A stretch of DNA of 64,000 nt from Paenibacillus turpanensis. Its GTDB lineage: Bacteria; Bacillota; Bacilli; Paenibacillales; YIM-B00363. The stretch is from contig NZ_WTLI01000001.1 in assembly GCF_011421635.1 (NCBI RefSeq), forward strand, positions 33,212 to 97,211. The letters are read 5' to 3'. Shown one piece after another: positions 42,388-52,104 of this stretch (positions are counted from its first letter, which is position 1; every line of letters starts with the position of its first letter). The notes beneath the pieces are model-generated. The model was not told where the DNA came from and did no database searches. It was given only the letters and a program-made list of their open reading frames with translations. Position numbers and translations under genes: made by a program.

Positions 42388-42443
42388 TACTCCCTTCCTG
42401 TTGCCCTAGGATATACATTCCATTATATACCTTTTGCAGACAA

Positions 42444-42490
42444 AAAAAGAAGCAACCAGACGATCGAATTCCTCTCGGCTGCTTCTTTTT
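42444..42490 (-). terminator. terminator after the SleB-type gene
   Basis: AAAAAGAAGCA/TGCTTCTTTTT, 11-bp stem with T-run leftward; between the hydrolase gene and ymfF. Confidence 0.8.
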
Positions 42491-42497
42491 CCGACAA

Positions 42498-43304
42498 CTA
42501 CATACAGAAAATATGTTTACCAATCGTTTTAACCTGCGGTCTTGTCCAAATCCATTTGGAAGTCGCCGTTACCGGGTTGAAGTAATACAGGCACCCGCCG
42601 CTCGGATCCCAACCGTTGAGAGCGTCCTGTACCGCCTGGCGGGCACGATCATTCGGTGTCAGCCAAATCTGTCCGTCGGCTACTGCTGTAAACGCACCCG
42701 GCTGGAAAATAACACCGGATGGCGAGTTTGGAAAGCTTGCCGATTCTACACGATTAAGAATAACAGCAGCCACGGCAACTTGTCCTTCATAAGGCTCGCC
42801 GCGAGCCTCGCCGTATACGGCGTTCGCCATAATTTTCAGCTCTTCCTCGGAAAAGCCGCGATGCGAGGAGCTTGCGATGCGGGTCGCTCCTCCGGCCGCT
42901 TGCGTCTTGGTACCGGCGGCTGCCCCTGCATTCGTTCCGCCCCCGCCTTGCCTTGGGGCAGCTGTATTCTGCTGGTTCGCTCCCGGTCTCCATTGCTTCG
43001 TTGCATTATAAAGCTTGACCTTTGTTTTGGCGCCTACGACTCCATCGACCTTCATACCGAATTTGTATTGAAAATCTTTTACTGCACGGGAAGTCTGCCA
43101 GCCAAATTCACCGTCAATCGGACCTTTGTAATAGCCCAAATGCTGAAGCCGGCCCTGTAATTCTTCTACATCCTTACCTTTCGCCCCGTAAACGAGGATG
43201 GCGTCGCTAAATGTCGGCTTCACATTCAGAGCGTCTGCGACCTGAAAGAACATGACAGCACAAAGGATTAGGGAAGCCAAAATCACTACCAAACGTTTGT
43301 TCAT
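42498..43304 (-). CDS. sleB: SleB-type cell wall hydrolase with peptidoglycan-binding domain
   Basis: 268-residue exported protein: signal-anchor helix (MNKRLVVILASLILCAVMFFQ), a PG_binding_1 domain at about 40-100 (VEELQGRLQHLGYYKGPIDGEFG), a low-complexity Gly/Ala/Gln linker, and a SleB/hydrolase-2 domain from about 150 (IMANAVYGEARGEPYEGQVAVAAVILNR) with the conserved Glu. This is the lytic transglycosylase of spore cortex. ATG 43304 is the likeliest start; TTG codons at 43313 and 43316 also fit the frame. The ribosome-binding region is inside a hairpin. Confidence 0.88.
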   Translation of the reverse strand: MNKRLVVILASLILCAVMFFQVADALNVKPTFSDAILVYGAKGKDVEELQGRLQHLGYYKGPIDGEFGWQTSRAVKDFQYKFGMKVDGVVGAKTKVKLYNATKQWRPGANQQNTAAPRQGGGGTNAGAAAGTKTQAAGGATRIASSSHRGFSEEELKIMANAVYGEARGEPYEGQVAVAAVILNRVESASFPNSPSGVIFQPGAFTAVADGQIWLTPNDRARQAVQDALNGWDPSGGCLYYFNPVTATSKWIWTRPQVKTIGKHIFCM

Positions 43305-43307
43305 AAA

Positions 43308-43368
43308 AAGCAACAACCTCTCTCTACATGATGTGGCAAATTTACGTTTAGTATGAGAAAGGTTGCTT
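43308..43368 (-). terminator. hairpin/terminator between spoIIIE and sleB covering the sleB ribosome-binding site
   Basis: AAGCAACCTTTCTC pairs (with a small bulge) to GAGAGAGGTTGTTGCTT across about a 30-base loop; the stem is followed leftward by TTTT running into the sleB ATG. It can end spoIIIE transcription and hides the GAGAGAGG of sleB. Confidence 0.5.
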
Positions 43369-43383
43369 GCTTCTATTCGGTTT

Positions 43384-45960
43384 TTAGGAAGGGATCCGGC
43401 TTTGCTGCAGCTGCTCCAAACTCATCAGCACTTCACGAGGCTTACTTCCCTCATAAGGACCGACAATTCCTTTAGCTTCCATCGTATCAATAAGGCGTGC
43501 CGCTCTTGTGTAGCCGACGCGCATTCTCCGCTGCAGCAGGGATACCGAGGCCTGCTTCGCCTCCACGACAATTTGCACCGCTTGATCAAATAACTCATCC
43601 AGCTCCAAATCATCCTCGCCGCCGGATTCCTCGATCTCCGGCACCAGCTCCTCGCGATACTCCGCTTGCGCCTGGTTGCGGGAATAGGTAACGACAGCCT
43701 CAACCTCGTCGTCGGACAAGAAGGCCCCCTGCACGCGAAGCGGCTTTGAGGCGCCTACCGGCATAAACAGCATATCGCCTCGTCCAAGCAGCTTCTCCGC
43801 GCCGACGGAATCCAAGATCGTCCGGGAGTCGACCTGCGAGGATACGCCGAAGGCGATCCGCGACGGGATATTCGCTTTAATGACCCCGGTAATAACATCA
43901 ACCGACGGACGCTGCGTGGCAATAATCAAATGAATGCCTGCGGCACGAGCCATTTGCGCAAGGCGGCAAATCGCATCCTCGACATCTCCGGCCGCAACCA
44001 TCATCAGATCGGCAAGCTCGTCCACAATCACTACAATGAACGGCAAGAGCGGCTGATTGTTTTGACGCTGAAGGTTGTTATATCCTTCCATATTACGCGT
44101 ACCTGACTTCGAGAAAAGCTCATAGCGCTTTTCCATTTCCACCACGACCTTCTTCAAAGCCAAGGAAGCGCGGCGCGGGTCGGTAACAACTGGAGCAAGC
44201 AAATGAGGAATGCCGTTATACACATTCAGCTCCACCATCTTCGGGTCAATCATTAAAAATTTAACCTCATCCGGCTTTGCCTTATATAAAATGCTCGTGA
44301 TAATCCCGTTAATACAAACGGATTTCCCCGATCCTGTCGCACCAGCGACGAGCAAATGCGGCATTCTGGCTAAATTGGCTACGATCGGCGTGCCCGAAAT
44401 ATCTCTTCCGAGCGCAATCGTCAGCTTTGCTGAAGACTCATGGAACACAGAGCTTTCCATAACCTCCCGCAAGGTGACCATCGATACCTCCGTATTCGGC
44501 ACCTCAATTCCAATCGCCGATTTACCAGGGATCGGCGCCTCCATTCGGATATCTTTGGCGGCCAGCGCCAAGGCAATATCGTCCGTTAAGCTTACTATCC
44601 GGCTGACCTTCACTCCAGGTTCCGGGTAAACCTCATAGCGGGTTACAGCAGGACCGATCGTGGCAGGGCCGACAGAGGCCTTTATACCGAAGCTTTCCAG
44701 CGTTGAAGCAAGCTTTCGCCGGCCTTCATCATTCGATCCCGAGCTCCCTTTCGAGCCGCCCTGCGGCCGGTTTAACAAGCTGAAAGGCGGCAGCTGATAA
44801 AACTGCTCCGGAGAATCCGGTCTTATCAAATTCGCTTCTCCTTCTTCATCTAGAAGAGCGGCATCGGTTAGTTCCGCTTGCTGTGCAGGCTGCTGGGCCA
44901 ATTCCTCAGGGTATTGATCCGTAGCTCCCGTCACGAGTGCCGGCGAATCGGAATATCCCTCATCCGCCGTTTCAGGGACATCCATTAGGGTGACATTTTT
45001 AAACTCTTGCTTTGGTTCATCCTCTTGCAGCGGTTCAAAAGGTTCATCCTCAAAAGGATTTACGTCATGCGGAGTCGCTTTTCCTTTCGCAGATGCGCTT
45101 TTATCCCGAAGTATCACATCGTCAAGAGAAGGCTCATCGTCCTCATCCCAGTCCTCTGCTTGAGCGGACGCGGCTGACTTCGGCTTCTGCAGAAGCTCAA
45201 AAAACAGCGTACCCTTTTTCTTACCTGCAGGCTTTTCAAAATAAGTTTCTTCATCAAAATCATCCGTAAACACCGGTTTTTTCTCCGGCTTTGCCTTGCT
45301 GCGCTTTAAAGCTCCTCCGCTTTTTTGCTTTTCACCCGACACTTCCTTCGCGCGAATGCCAAGCTGACGGAAAACGGCACGAATGACCTCTCTAACCTTT
45401 TGCACGATATCGACATACGACTTACCGGTGATCAGCAGGAAGCCGAGAATAAACAACGTATATTGGATGAGCCTTGCTCCCCAAATATCAAACAGCATAA
45501 ACAAAACGGAAAACATCGCTGCTCCGGCCATTCCGCCGCCGGCTTCCAGCTTCAGCCAGCGCTCGCCCGACGTCATGCCGTCAATTAAAAACAGCCACGA
45601 TTCCGAAAGGATCGAGCCTGCGGTGTAATCCACCACGGGATGCAGCCTCGCAAACAGGTCGATATGGCTCATCAGCACGAAACCGAGAAGCACCAGCAAA
45701 ATTCCCGTCTTGCGGGAAGACCAAGCGGCCGGCCATTCTCTGCGGATCATAATGCGAATCGCTGTAAAAATAAAGACGAGTGGAATCACCCAATCCCACT
45801 GCCCGATCAAAAAACGAAACATATAGGTAAGCGAATGTGCGACCGTCCCTTGGCGGGATAGGGCTATCACCGACAAAATTAAAATGATTATGCCGTACAG
45901 CTCAAACTTGACACTCGTTTTCAGGGATTTCCCAGTTGTTCTTTTTTTGCGCTTAGCCAA
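43384..45960 (-). CDS. spoIIIE: DNA translocase SpoIIIE/FtsK
   Basis: 858-residue DNA pump. Four membrane helices lie in the first about 175 residues; an acidic, poorly conserved linker follows (Asp/Glu/Pro-rich to about residue 400); the RecA-like motor has Walker [16 protein letters not shown] and Walker [15 protein letters not shown]; the C-terminal gamma winged helix ([20 protein letters not shown]) reads KOPS/SRS-type sequences. It moves the forespore chromosome through the septum in sporulation. Start at ATG 45960 ([11 protein letters not shown]). Confidence 0.96.
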   Translation of the reverse strand: MAKRKKRTTGKSLKTSVKFELYGIIILILSVIALSRQGTVAHSLTYMFRFLIGQWDWVIPLVFIFTAIRIMIRREWPAAWSSRKTGILLVLLGFVLMSHIDLFARLHPVVDYTAGSILSESWLFLIDGMTSGERWLKLEAGGGMAGAAMFSVLFMLFDIWGARLIQYTLFILGFLLITGKSYVDIVQKVREVIRAVFRQLGIRAKEVSGEKQKSGGALKRSKAKPEKKPVFTDDFDEETYFEKPAGKKKGTLFFELLQKPKSAASAQAEDWDEDDEPSLDDVILRDKSASAKGKATPHDVNPFEDEPFEPLQEDEPKQEFKNVTLMDVPETADEGYSDSPALVTGATDQYPEELAQQPAQQAELTDAALLDEEGEANLIRPDSPEQFYQLPPFSLLNRPQGGSKGSSGSNDEGRRKLASTLESFGIKASVGPATIGPAVTRYEVYPEPGVKVSRIVSLTDDIALALAAKDIRMEAPIPGKSAIGIEVPNTEVSMVTLREVMESSVFHESSAKLTIALGRDISGTPIVANLARMPHLLVAGATGSGKSVCINGIITSILYKAKPDEVKFLMIDPKMVELNVYNGIPHLLAPVVTDPRRASLALKKVVVEMEKRYELFSKSGTRNMEGYNNLQRQNNQPLLPFIVVIVDELADLMMVAAGDVEDAICRLAQMARAAGIHLIIATQRPSVDVITGVIKANIPSRIAFGVSSQVDSRTILDSVGAEKLLGRGDMLFMPVGASKPLRVQGAFLSDDEVEAVVTYSRNQAQAEYREELVPEIEESGGEDDLELDELFDQAVQIVVEAKQASVSLLQRRMRVGYTRAARLIDTMEAKGIVGPYEGSKPREVLMSLEQLQQSRIPS

Positions 45961-46035
45961 AATTACGACACCCCCAGAGCTCTATTATAGCATAGAACCC
46001 TAGGGGTGGACATCCTTACCAGTATGACAGCCTTC

Positions 46036-46257
46036 TTATACACCAAGCTTCGGCTGCAGTTGAATGGTTGTACCTGGAGCGTATGCCGGGTTTAAATACG
46101 GGGCAGGATCGGCAGAAATGAGTCTGACGATTTGCGCCTGATTCGCAGAAATATACCGTACCTGCATAAGAAGTCCCCCGTATTCGATTTCCTCCGGAGC
46201 TTCAATATCTTCCGAGCCCTCCATGATCATCTCAAGAGGAACTATCGAATGGATCAT
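46036..46257 (-). CDS. ylzJ: YlzJ-like protein
   Basis: 73-residue small protein MIHSIVPLEMIMEG ... DIEAPEEIEYGGLLMQVRYISA ... VRLISADPAPYLNPAYAPGTTI. The sequence and the position directly after tepA match the YlzJ-like family of spore formers. AAAGGAG is about nine bases before ATG 46257; the longer frame overlaps tepA and is rejected. Function unknown. Confidence 0.85.
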   Translation of the reverse strand: MIHSIVPLEMIMEGSEDIEAPEEIEYGGLLMQVRYISANQAQIVRLISADPAPYLNPAYAPGTTIQLQPKLGV

Positions 46258-46258
46258 G

Positions 46259-46999
46259 TTAATGCACTCCTTTGGCACCGGCTGTGGCCGTGCCTCTTCT
46301 TTCTTCGATCCGTCTATTGAGCTCTCGAATCGCCTCGCCAACGCCGCCGACCGCATCGATTAAGCCGTATTTCACGGCATCGTGACCGATGACCGTCGTA
46401 CCGATATCGCGAGTCAGCTCTCCTGTTTTAAACATGAGCTCCTTCAGCTTCTCCTCGCTTATCTTCGAATGCCCTACGACAAACCGGATAACCCGCTCCT
46501 GCATTTTGTCCATATACTCAAAGGTTTGCGGCACACCGATTACCAGCCCGTTCAGGCGAATTGGATGAATCGTCATCGTAGCTGTCTCGGCGATAATGGA
46601 ATAGTTGGATGAAACCGCAATCGGAACACCAATACTATGCCCTCCGCCCAGTACAAGCGTCACGGTTGGCTTGGATAACGAAGAAATCATTTCAGATATA
46701 GCGAGACCTGCTTCGACGTCTCCGCCTACCGTATTGAGAATCACCAGAATCCCTTCAACCTTAGAGTTTTGCTCTGCGGCTACAAGCTGCGGAATTAAGT
46801 GCTCGTACTTAGTCGTTTTATTTTGCGGCGGAAGCACCATATGGCCTTCAACCTGCCCGATAATCGTTAAGCAAAAAATATTCGATTCCACAGCGGGAGT
46901 TGCGGTTTGCCCAAACTGCTGAATCGTTTCATTGACAATCCCTTTCTTTTTATCCGTTTCCGGCATTTCGGGTTGTTCACCTTTTGGTTTTTCGTTCAT
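46259..46999 (-). CDS. tepA: ClpP-like protease TepA
   Basis: 246-residue member of the ClpP/crotonase-fold serine protease group called translocation-enhancing protein. The catalytic Ser is in [14 protein letters not shown] near residue 122 and the His in MTIHPIRL near 145; [13 protein letters not shown] forms the oxyanion-hole strand. A 40-residue polar head precedes the fold. ATG 46999 has GGAGGG about ten bases upstream. Its neighbours ylzJ and spoIIIE are the same as in B. subtilis. Confidence 0.88.
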   Translation of the reverse strand: MNEKPKGEQPEMPETDKKKGIVNETIQQFGQTATPAVESNIFCLTIIGQVEGHMVLPPQNKTTKYEHLIPQLVAAEQNSKVEGILVILNTVGGDVEAGLAISEMISSLSKPTVTLVLGGGHSIGVPIAVSSNYSIIAETATMTIHPIRLNGLVIGVPQTFEYMDKMQERVIRFVVGHSKISEEKLKELMFKTGELTRDIGTTVIGHDAVKYGLIDAVGGVGEAIRELNRRIEERRGTATAGAKGVH

Positions 47000-47099
47000 T
47001 GCGGAAATTCCCTCCTGTGCGGTTCCAGACTCTTTCATTCCTAATCTTCCCTAGTATGGTTGAAATCCGTCCAAATATTCACAGATGGTGGATGCGAAA

Positions 47100-47130
47100 A
47101 AAGCCCCGCGGTCTGTTGACCGAGGAGCTT
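47100..47130 (-). terminator. terminator after rnjB
   Basis: Imperfect stem AAGCCCCGCGGT/ACCGAGGAGCTT followed leftward by T6, about 33 bases past the rnjB stop. Confidence 0.7.
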
Positions 47131-47163
47131 TCCGGAGTGTCGGTTATGGTGAGTGATGTTTCG

Positions 47164-48840
47164 TCAAACTTCCATAATGATCGGTAAGATCATTGGACGT
47201 CTTCTGGTTTGCTCGTATAAAAATCGTCCGAGAGCATCTTTCACATTTGTTTTTAAAGATGCCCATTCATTTACATTTTCGCCCATTAGCTTCATTAATG
47301 TGCCGGTAACGATTTTGTTCGCTTCATCAAGCAAGCCTTCGGATTCGCGAACATAAACGAAACCTCTGGAAATAATATCTGGACCAGACAAAATTTTCCC
47401 TTCTTGCTTGCTGATTGTTACAACTACAACAAGAATTCCGTCTTGAGACAGCAATTTGCGGTCGCGAAGAACAATATTTCCAACATCTCCGACTCCCAAA
47501 CCGTCAATCAAGACATTTCCTGCAGTCACTTTATTTCCTTTACGAGCAACACCGTTTTGAATTTCAACGGTATCGCCATTGTCGACGATAAAAATATTTT
47601 CCTTTTCCATGCCTACCGCCTCAGCTAATTGTCCATGCTGGCGGAGCATTCGGTATTCACCGTGAATCGGAATGAAATATTTAGGCCGCATAATGTTGAG
47701 CATGAGCTTCAGCTCTTCTTGGCTTCCGTGACCGGAAACGTGCATTCCCGTTTGCGAGCCAGGACCGTAGATTACGTTGGCACCAAGACGGAAAAGCTCG
47801 TCTACAGTACGCCCTACAAAGCGTTCGTTGCCCGGGATAGGCGTAGCCGCAATGATTACAGTATCTCCCGGTAAAATATCCACTTTACGGTGAGAAGAAC
47901 GAGCCATACGAGTCAGCGCCGACATTGGCTCCCCTTGACTGCCTGTAGACAAGATCGCTACCCGATCCGCTGCCAGCTTCCCAACCTCTTCCGGCTCAAT
48001 CAGCATGCCTTCCGGGATGTTTAAGTAACCAAGCTCCTGCGCAATGGATACCACATTGACCATACTACGGCCGATGACCGCTAGTTTACGGTTGGAAACA
48101 TAACAAGCATCGATAACCTGCTGTACACGGTGTACATTCGATGCGAAGGTCGCTACAACGACACGCTGCCGCGCCGAACGGAAAACCTCTTCAAGCTGTG
48201 CGCCTACGACACGCTCCGAAGGAGTAAATCCAGGCCGTTCTGCATTGGTACTATCGGACAATAAAGCGAGAACGCCCCTGTTCCCGATCATGCCCATCTT
48301 ATGCAAATCAGCATGCTGCTCATTTACCGGTGTGTGATCAAATTTAAAGTCACCGGTATGAACCACATATCCTTCCGGTGTATCTATACAAACGCCTACC
48401 GAATCCGGAATACTGTGATTCGTTCGGAAGAACGTTGCTGTCAAGCCGCCCAATTTCACTTCGGAATCTGCATTGATCAGAATCCGTTTCGTTTCGCCGA
48501 GCAAGCCGGCTTCCTTTAATTTACTTTCGATAAGTCCAAGGGTAAGTTTTGTTCCAAATACGGGTACGTTCAGATGTTTCAGCACATACGGCAGCCCGCC
48601 GATGTGATCTTCGTGACCGTGTGTGATTAATATTCCGCGTACTTTATCGCGATTTTCCGTTAAATACGTAATATCCGGAATAACGATGTCGACCCCAAGC
48701 ATATCCTCTTCTGGGAACTTAAGTCCGCTATCAATCACTACAATGTCATTTCCGTACTGAACGACATACATATTTTTGCCAATTTCGCCCACGCCGCCAA
48801 GAGCAAAAATGACCACTTTATCCATATTCTTTTTTGACAA
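47164..48840 (-). CDS. rnjB: ribonuclease J
   Basis: 558-residue beta-CASP metallo-beta-lactamase RNase with endo- and 5'-exonuclease activities. Zinc motif THGHEDHIGG near residue 74, later HTGDFKFDHTP and the beta-CASP signatures SDSTNAERPG, STGSQGEPMSAL and HVSGHGSQEELK. TTG 48840 has AGGAGG seven bases upstream. By gene order (after dapA, before tepA) it corresponds to B. subtilis RnjB (YmfA); the sequence alone does not separate it from RnjA. Confidence 0.93.
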   Translation of the reverse strand: MSKKNMDKVVIFALGGVGEIGKNMYVVQYGNDIVVIDSGLKFPEEDMLGVDIVIPDITYLTENRDKVRGILITHGHEDHIGGLPYVLKHLNVPVFGTKLTLGLIESKLKEAGLLGETKRILINADSEVKLGGLTATFFRTNHSIPDSVGVCIDTPEGYVVHTGDFKFDHTPVNEQHADLHKMGMIGNRGVLALLSDSTNAERPGFTPSERVVGAQLEEVFRSARQRVVVATFASNVHRVQQVIDACYVSNRKLAVIGRSMVNVVSIAQELGYLNIPEGMLIEPEEVGKLAADRVAILSTGSQGEPMSALTRMARSSHRKVDILPGDTVIIAATPIPGNERFVGRTVDELFRLGANVIYGPGSQTGMHVSGHGSQEELKLMLNIMRPKYFIPIHGEYRMLRQHGQLAEAVGMEKENIFIVDNGDTVEIQNGVARKGNKVTAGNVLIDGLGVGDVGNIVLRDRKLLSQDGILVVVVTISKQEGKILSGPDIISRGFVYVRESEGLLDEANKIVTGTLMKLMGENVNEWASLKTNVKDALGRFLYEQTRRRPMILPIIMEV

Positions 48841-49053
48841 GAGAGTTCCTCCTCAGTGTTATTGACGACGATCTTATTCAAGCAAACCATTACTACGAAA
48901 CCGCACCATTCACTCGGAAATATTATACATGATGCAAAACCAAAAACTCAAGTTCAGGCATAAAACCGATGAGCGATGCTTATAGCTTCTCCAAAACACT
49001 TCTTGCCGATGCCCCGCATCGGGCTTGACTCGCTGGCAACTCAAAGAAAAAAA

Positions 49054-49082
49054 GACCGATTGAGGGCATGCCCCAACCGATC
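49054..49082 (-). terminator. terminator after dapA
   Basis: Stem CGGTTG-GGC/GCC-CAATCGG with a two-base loop and T7 leftward; ten bases past the dapA stop. Confidence 0.78.
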
Positions 49083-49092
49083 TCTCTTTGCT

Positions 49093-49980
49093 TTATGATT
49101 TGGTTGCAAATAAGTTCGCAATAAATTTGCCTTCTGCTTCTGTCACTTCCACCATAGGAAGCCGCAGACCGCCTACATCAAGCCCGTGAAGCTTTAACGC
49201 ATGCTTCACCGGAGCCGGGTTCGGTACGCGGTGTGGGCAGAAGAACAGGCCCTTAAACACCGGCATCAGCTTGCCATGCAGCTGAGCAGCGCGCGTGACT
49301 TCTCCGCCAACGAACGCATCGATCATCTCACGCATCGGCTTGCCGACTACATGCGCGGCAACGCTCACGATCCCATAGCCGCCAACGGACAACAAAGGAA
49401 GCGTTAAGCTGTCGTCACCGCTGTAAAGGCGGAATCCATCCGGCGCATTCGCAGCGATCAGTGACATTTGATCCAAATCACCGCTCGATTCCTTTGTTGC
49501 AACGATGTTCGGAATTTCTGCAAGGCGAAGCGTGAGCTCCGGCGACATATTGACGCCGGTCCGGCTCGGAATATTATATAACATGATCGGAAGCGAAGTG
49601 CTTTCCGCTATCGCTCTAAAGTGGCGGTATAAGCCCTCATCCGAAGGACGGTTGTAATATGGGGCCACCAGCAGAACACCGTCGACACCGGCCTTCTCCG
49701 CCACCTTCGTGAGATGGATAGAGTGTGCCGTATCGTTGGCGCCTGTGCCAGCAATGACCTTGCAGCGGCCAGCAGCCTTCTCTACCGCAAATCGGAACAA
49801 TTGCTCCTTCTCTTCATCGGTTAATGTAGGTGATTCACCTGTCGTTCCCGCCACAACGATCGCTTCATTGTGTTGGTTCACGATTAAATCGTTAATAAGC
49901 TTTTCCGTCTGGTTCCAATCGATGCGCAGCTCTCCGTCAAACGGAGTAACCATAGCGGTAATTAATCTTCCGAAATCCAA
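49093..49980 (-). CDS. dapA: 4-hydroxy-tetrahydrodipicolinate synthase
   Basis: 295-residue TIM-barrel enzyme joining pyruvate to aspartate semialdehyde, the branch to diaminopimelate, lysine and dipicolinate. Visible: GTTGESPTL near residue 43 (Thr44/Thr45), Tyr in MLYNIPSRTG near 133, Schiff-base Lys in VATKESSGD near 161. TTG 49980 is set by AGGAGG eight bases upstream (LDFGRLITAM). It follows dapG by 37 bases; together they would feed dpaAB. The natural partner asd is only a remnant here. Confidence 0.94.
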   Translation of the reverse strand: MDFGRLITAMVTPFDGELRIDWNQTEKLINDLIVNQHNEAIVVAGTTGESPTLTDEEKEQLFRFAVEKAAGRCKVIAGTGANDTAHSIHLTKVAEKAGVDGVLLVAPYYNRPSDEGLYRHFRAIAESTSLPIMLYNIPSRTGVNMSPELTLRLAEIPNIVATKESSGDLDQMSLIAANAPDGFRLYSGDDSLTLPLLSVGGYGIVSVAAHVVGKPMREMIDAFVGGEVTRAAQLHGKLMPVFKGLFFCPHRVPNPAPVKHALKLHGLDVGGLRLPMVEVTEAEGKFIANLFATKS

Positions 49981-50017
49981 TGCGGTTTCCTCCTCAACGC
50001 ACAATAGTCCTGTTGTT

Positions 50018-51238
50018 TTATGAATGGTGAAGGTTAAATTTTTGATGAAGCGCGTTCACGGCTTTCGCCATATCGTCTTTGCGGACGAGTACCCAAATGG
50101 TCGTATTGGAGTCGGCCGATTGAAGGATCGGGATGTCCTGTACCGTCAGAGCTTCTACGATTTGAGCCATAATACCGGGAACACCATTCATACCGCCGCC
50201 GATAACGGCGACCTTCGCACAGCCCGATAAAAGAGCGGGCTCGTATCCGAGCTCCCGCAAAATCTGCTGTGCCTGAGCTGCTTCCTTATCGTATACGGTG
50301 TAAACGACTCCGGAAGGGTAAACATTTATAAAATCAACACTGATTCCCTTTCGGGCCATAGCCTGAAAGACCTGCAGCTGCAAATCAAACTGGCCTTCCT
50401 TGGCTGCCACTTGAATCTGGGTCACCTGCTGCACATGGGCAATCCCCGTAACATGGCGGTCACTAACCTCCAGATTCATATCGCGGATCATCTCAGGACT
50501 GCACACCAGAGTGCCTTCCTCTTCCGAAAAGGTAGAGCGTACTCTCACAGGGATATTCGATTGCATCGCAACCTCAACTGCCCGGGGATGGATGACTTTA
50601 GCCCCATTATACGCCATATTACAAATTTCGGCATAGGTTACGTGGCTTAACGGCTTCGCATCCGGGACAACACGCGGATCTGCGGTAAGAATGCCTTCCA
50701 CATCCGTAAAAATATCGACAACTTTTGCACGAAGGGCCGCACCAAGCGCGGTAGCAGACGTATCGCTCCCCCCGCGTCCCAACGTTGTATAGTCACCGTC
50801 TTTGGTTACACCTTGAAAGCCGGTTACAATGACGACCTTGCCTTCGTCCAGCAGCTGGTGAATCCGGTGCGGACGAATCGTTTCAATTCGGGCGTCACCG
50901 AATTGGGAGTTCGTCGTGATGCCCGCTTGCGCCCCGTTCAGCACGGCTGCCGGGATCCCTTCCCGATGCAAAAGGCTGCACATTGTGGTTGCCGAAATAA
51001 TTTCTCCGCAGCACAGCAGCATATCCTTTTCCCGATTCGGTAATTGGTTTCCATTGTGTTCAATCCAATCAAGCAGGGTATCCGTAGCATACGGTTCCCC
51101 TTGACGCCCCATTGCAGACACAACGACTACGACTTTGGCATTCGTCTGGACGGCTTTCTTAATATGCTTAATGGCATGCCCTCTCGCTTCTTCAGTAGAA
51201 AGCGAGGTTCCGCCAAATTTTTGCACAATAATAGGCAA
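50018..51238 (-). CDS. dapG: aspartate kinase I
   Basis: 406-residue aspartokinase: KFGGTSL at residues 7-13, GRGGSDTSATALGAAL near 160 and two C-terminal ACT domains. In B. subtilis DapG is the diaminopimelate-sensitive isozyme and heads asd-dapG-dapA with dpaAB. TTG 51238 follows AGGAGGGG. It phosphorylates aspartate for the lysine and dipicolinate branch. Directly upstream lies the asd remnant. Confidence 0.93.
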   Translation of the reverse strand: MPIIVQKFGGTSLSTEEARGHAIKHIKKAVQTNAKVVVVVSAMGRQGEPYATDTLLDWIEHNGNQLPNREKDMLLCCGEIISATTMCSLLHREGIPAAVLNGAQAGITTNSQFGDARIETIRPHRIHQLLDEGKVVIVTGFQGVTKDGDYTTLGRGGSDTSATALGAALRAKVVDIFTDVEGILTADPRVVPDAKPLSHVTYAEICNMAYNGAKVIHPRAVEVAMQSNIPVRVRSTFSEEEGTLVCSPEMIRDMNLEVSDRHVTGIAHVQQVTQIQVAAKEGQFDLQLQVFQAMARKGISVDFINVYPSGVVYTVYDKEAAQAQQILRELGYEPALLSGCAKVAVIGGGMNGVPGIMAQIVEALTVQDIPILQSADSNTTIWVLVRKDDMAKAVNALHQKFNLHHS

Positions 51239-51292
51239 TACTTTCCCCTCCTGACAGATCAGCGCCGATCAAAGGCGTTCTGCCGTTCGGGA

Positions 51293-51460
51293 TCAAGCTT
51301 CCGTTGGTGTTGAAGCATCGTTCGATTGCGTATATTCTGCGATTTGTACGGCTTTCCAGGCTGCTTCTTTAGCAGGTTGTCGGAAACGATCCACAATTCA
51401 GCGCTCTTGGGCTGTTCAAATCTTTTCGCATAGTGCCGACAAAAGCGAGCTCGACGCCAT
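51293..51460 (-). pseudogene. asd: remnant of asd (aspartate-semialdehyde dehydrogenase), 3' end only
   Basis: In the 263-base gap between dpaB and dapG, the leftward strand reads, in three pieces, GVELAFVGTMRKDLNSPRAL, then LWIVSDNLLK, then AAWKAVQIAEYTQ...EA and a stop at 51293-51295. This is the conserved C-terminus of Asd (VFVGRIRKD ... [21 protein letters not shown] in B. subtilis). Two single-base deletions, one between ALN and WIV and one between LLK and AAW, break the frame. The N-terminal four fifths are missing. The place is where asd sits in Bacillus (spoVFB-asd-dapG). Confidence 0.8.
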
Positions 51461-51501
51461 TACAGCTGCCGGTCCCGCTTCTTCAGCCACAAAACTAAAG
51501 A

Positions 51502-52104
51502 TTAATTGACTTCATCTAAAAAGCGTTCCACAAGCAGCGGCTGCAATTGCTTCCCTTGAAGCGCAGCTTCACAGGTTTCCATAATCAGGCTCATACGCGC
51601 AACCAGCGAGTTAGGCTTCGCTTCGGGAGCGTCCTGGCCGAACGGAACGAAGAAGATGTTCTTCGCAAAGATCAGCTTCGCAATGTTCGACAGGTTAAAG
51701 CCAAGGCCGTCATTGGTTGAAATCGCCAATACAAGCGGCCGTTGGTTACGCATTTGCGCCTTTGCCGCCATCAGGACCGGACTCTCTGTCATGGCATTCG
51801 CCAGCTTCGATGTCGTGTTGCCGGTACATGGCGCAATGACCATGACATCAAGCTTTTTGCTTGGCCCAAGCGGCTCCGCGTCAACGATTGAGGCAATAAT
51901 ATCATTTCCGGTAATTTCTTTCAACTGTTTTTGCCAATCTTCGGACTTGCCGAAACGAGTGTCCGTAGACATCATCGAATACGATGCGATCGGGATTACA
52001 TTCGCTCCAGCGTCTACAAAACGCTTGATTTGCGGCATGACTTCCTCAAAGGTACAATGCGAACCTGTCAATGCATAACCTACGGTAATTCCCTTCCAAT
52101 TCAT
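51502..52104 (-). CDS. dpaB: dipicolinate synthase subunit B
   Basis: 200-residue flavoprotein-like subunit (SpoVFB) of the enzyme that makes dipicolinate from dihydrodipicolinate in the mother cell. Family segments: GYALTGSHCTFEEV, the PCTGNTTSKLANAMTESPVLMA stretch and NDGLGFNLSNIAKL. Its start overlaps the dpaA stop by four bases (ATGA). Controlled with dpaA by a sigma-K-type promoter. Confidence 0.94.
   Translation of the reverse strand: MNWKGITVGYALTGSHCTFEEVMPQIKRFVDAGANVIPIASYSMMSTDTRFGKSEDWQKQLKEITGNDIIASIVDAEPLGPSKKLDVMVIAPCTGNTTSKLANAMTESPVLMAAKAQMRNQRPLVLAISTNDGLGFNLSNIAKLIFAKNIFFVPFGQDAPEAKPNSLVARMSLIMETCEAALQGKQLQPLLVERFLDEVN

Noticed and set aside
51239..51292. Possible lysine riboswitch upstream of dapG
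   Set aside because: The gap holds only the asd remnant and a ribosome-binding site; no multi-helix leader pattern or terminator pairing was seen.
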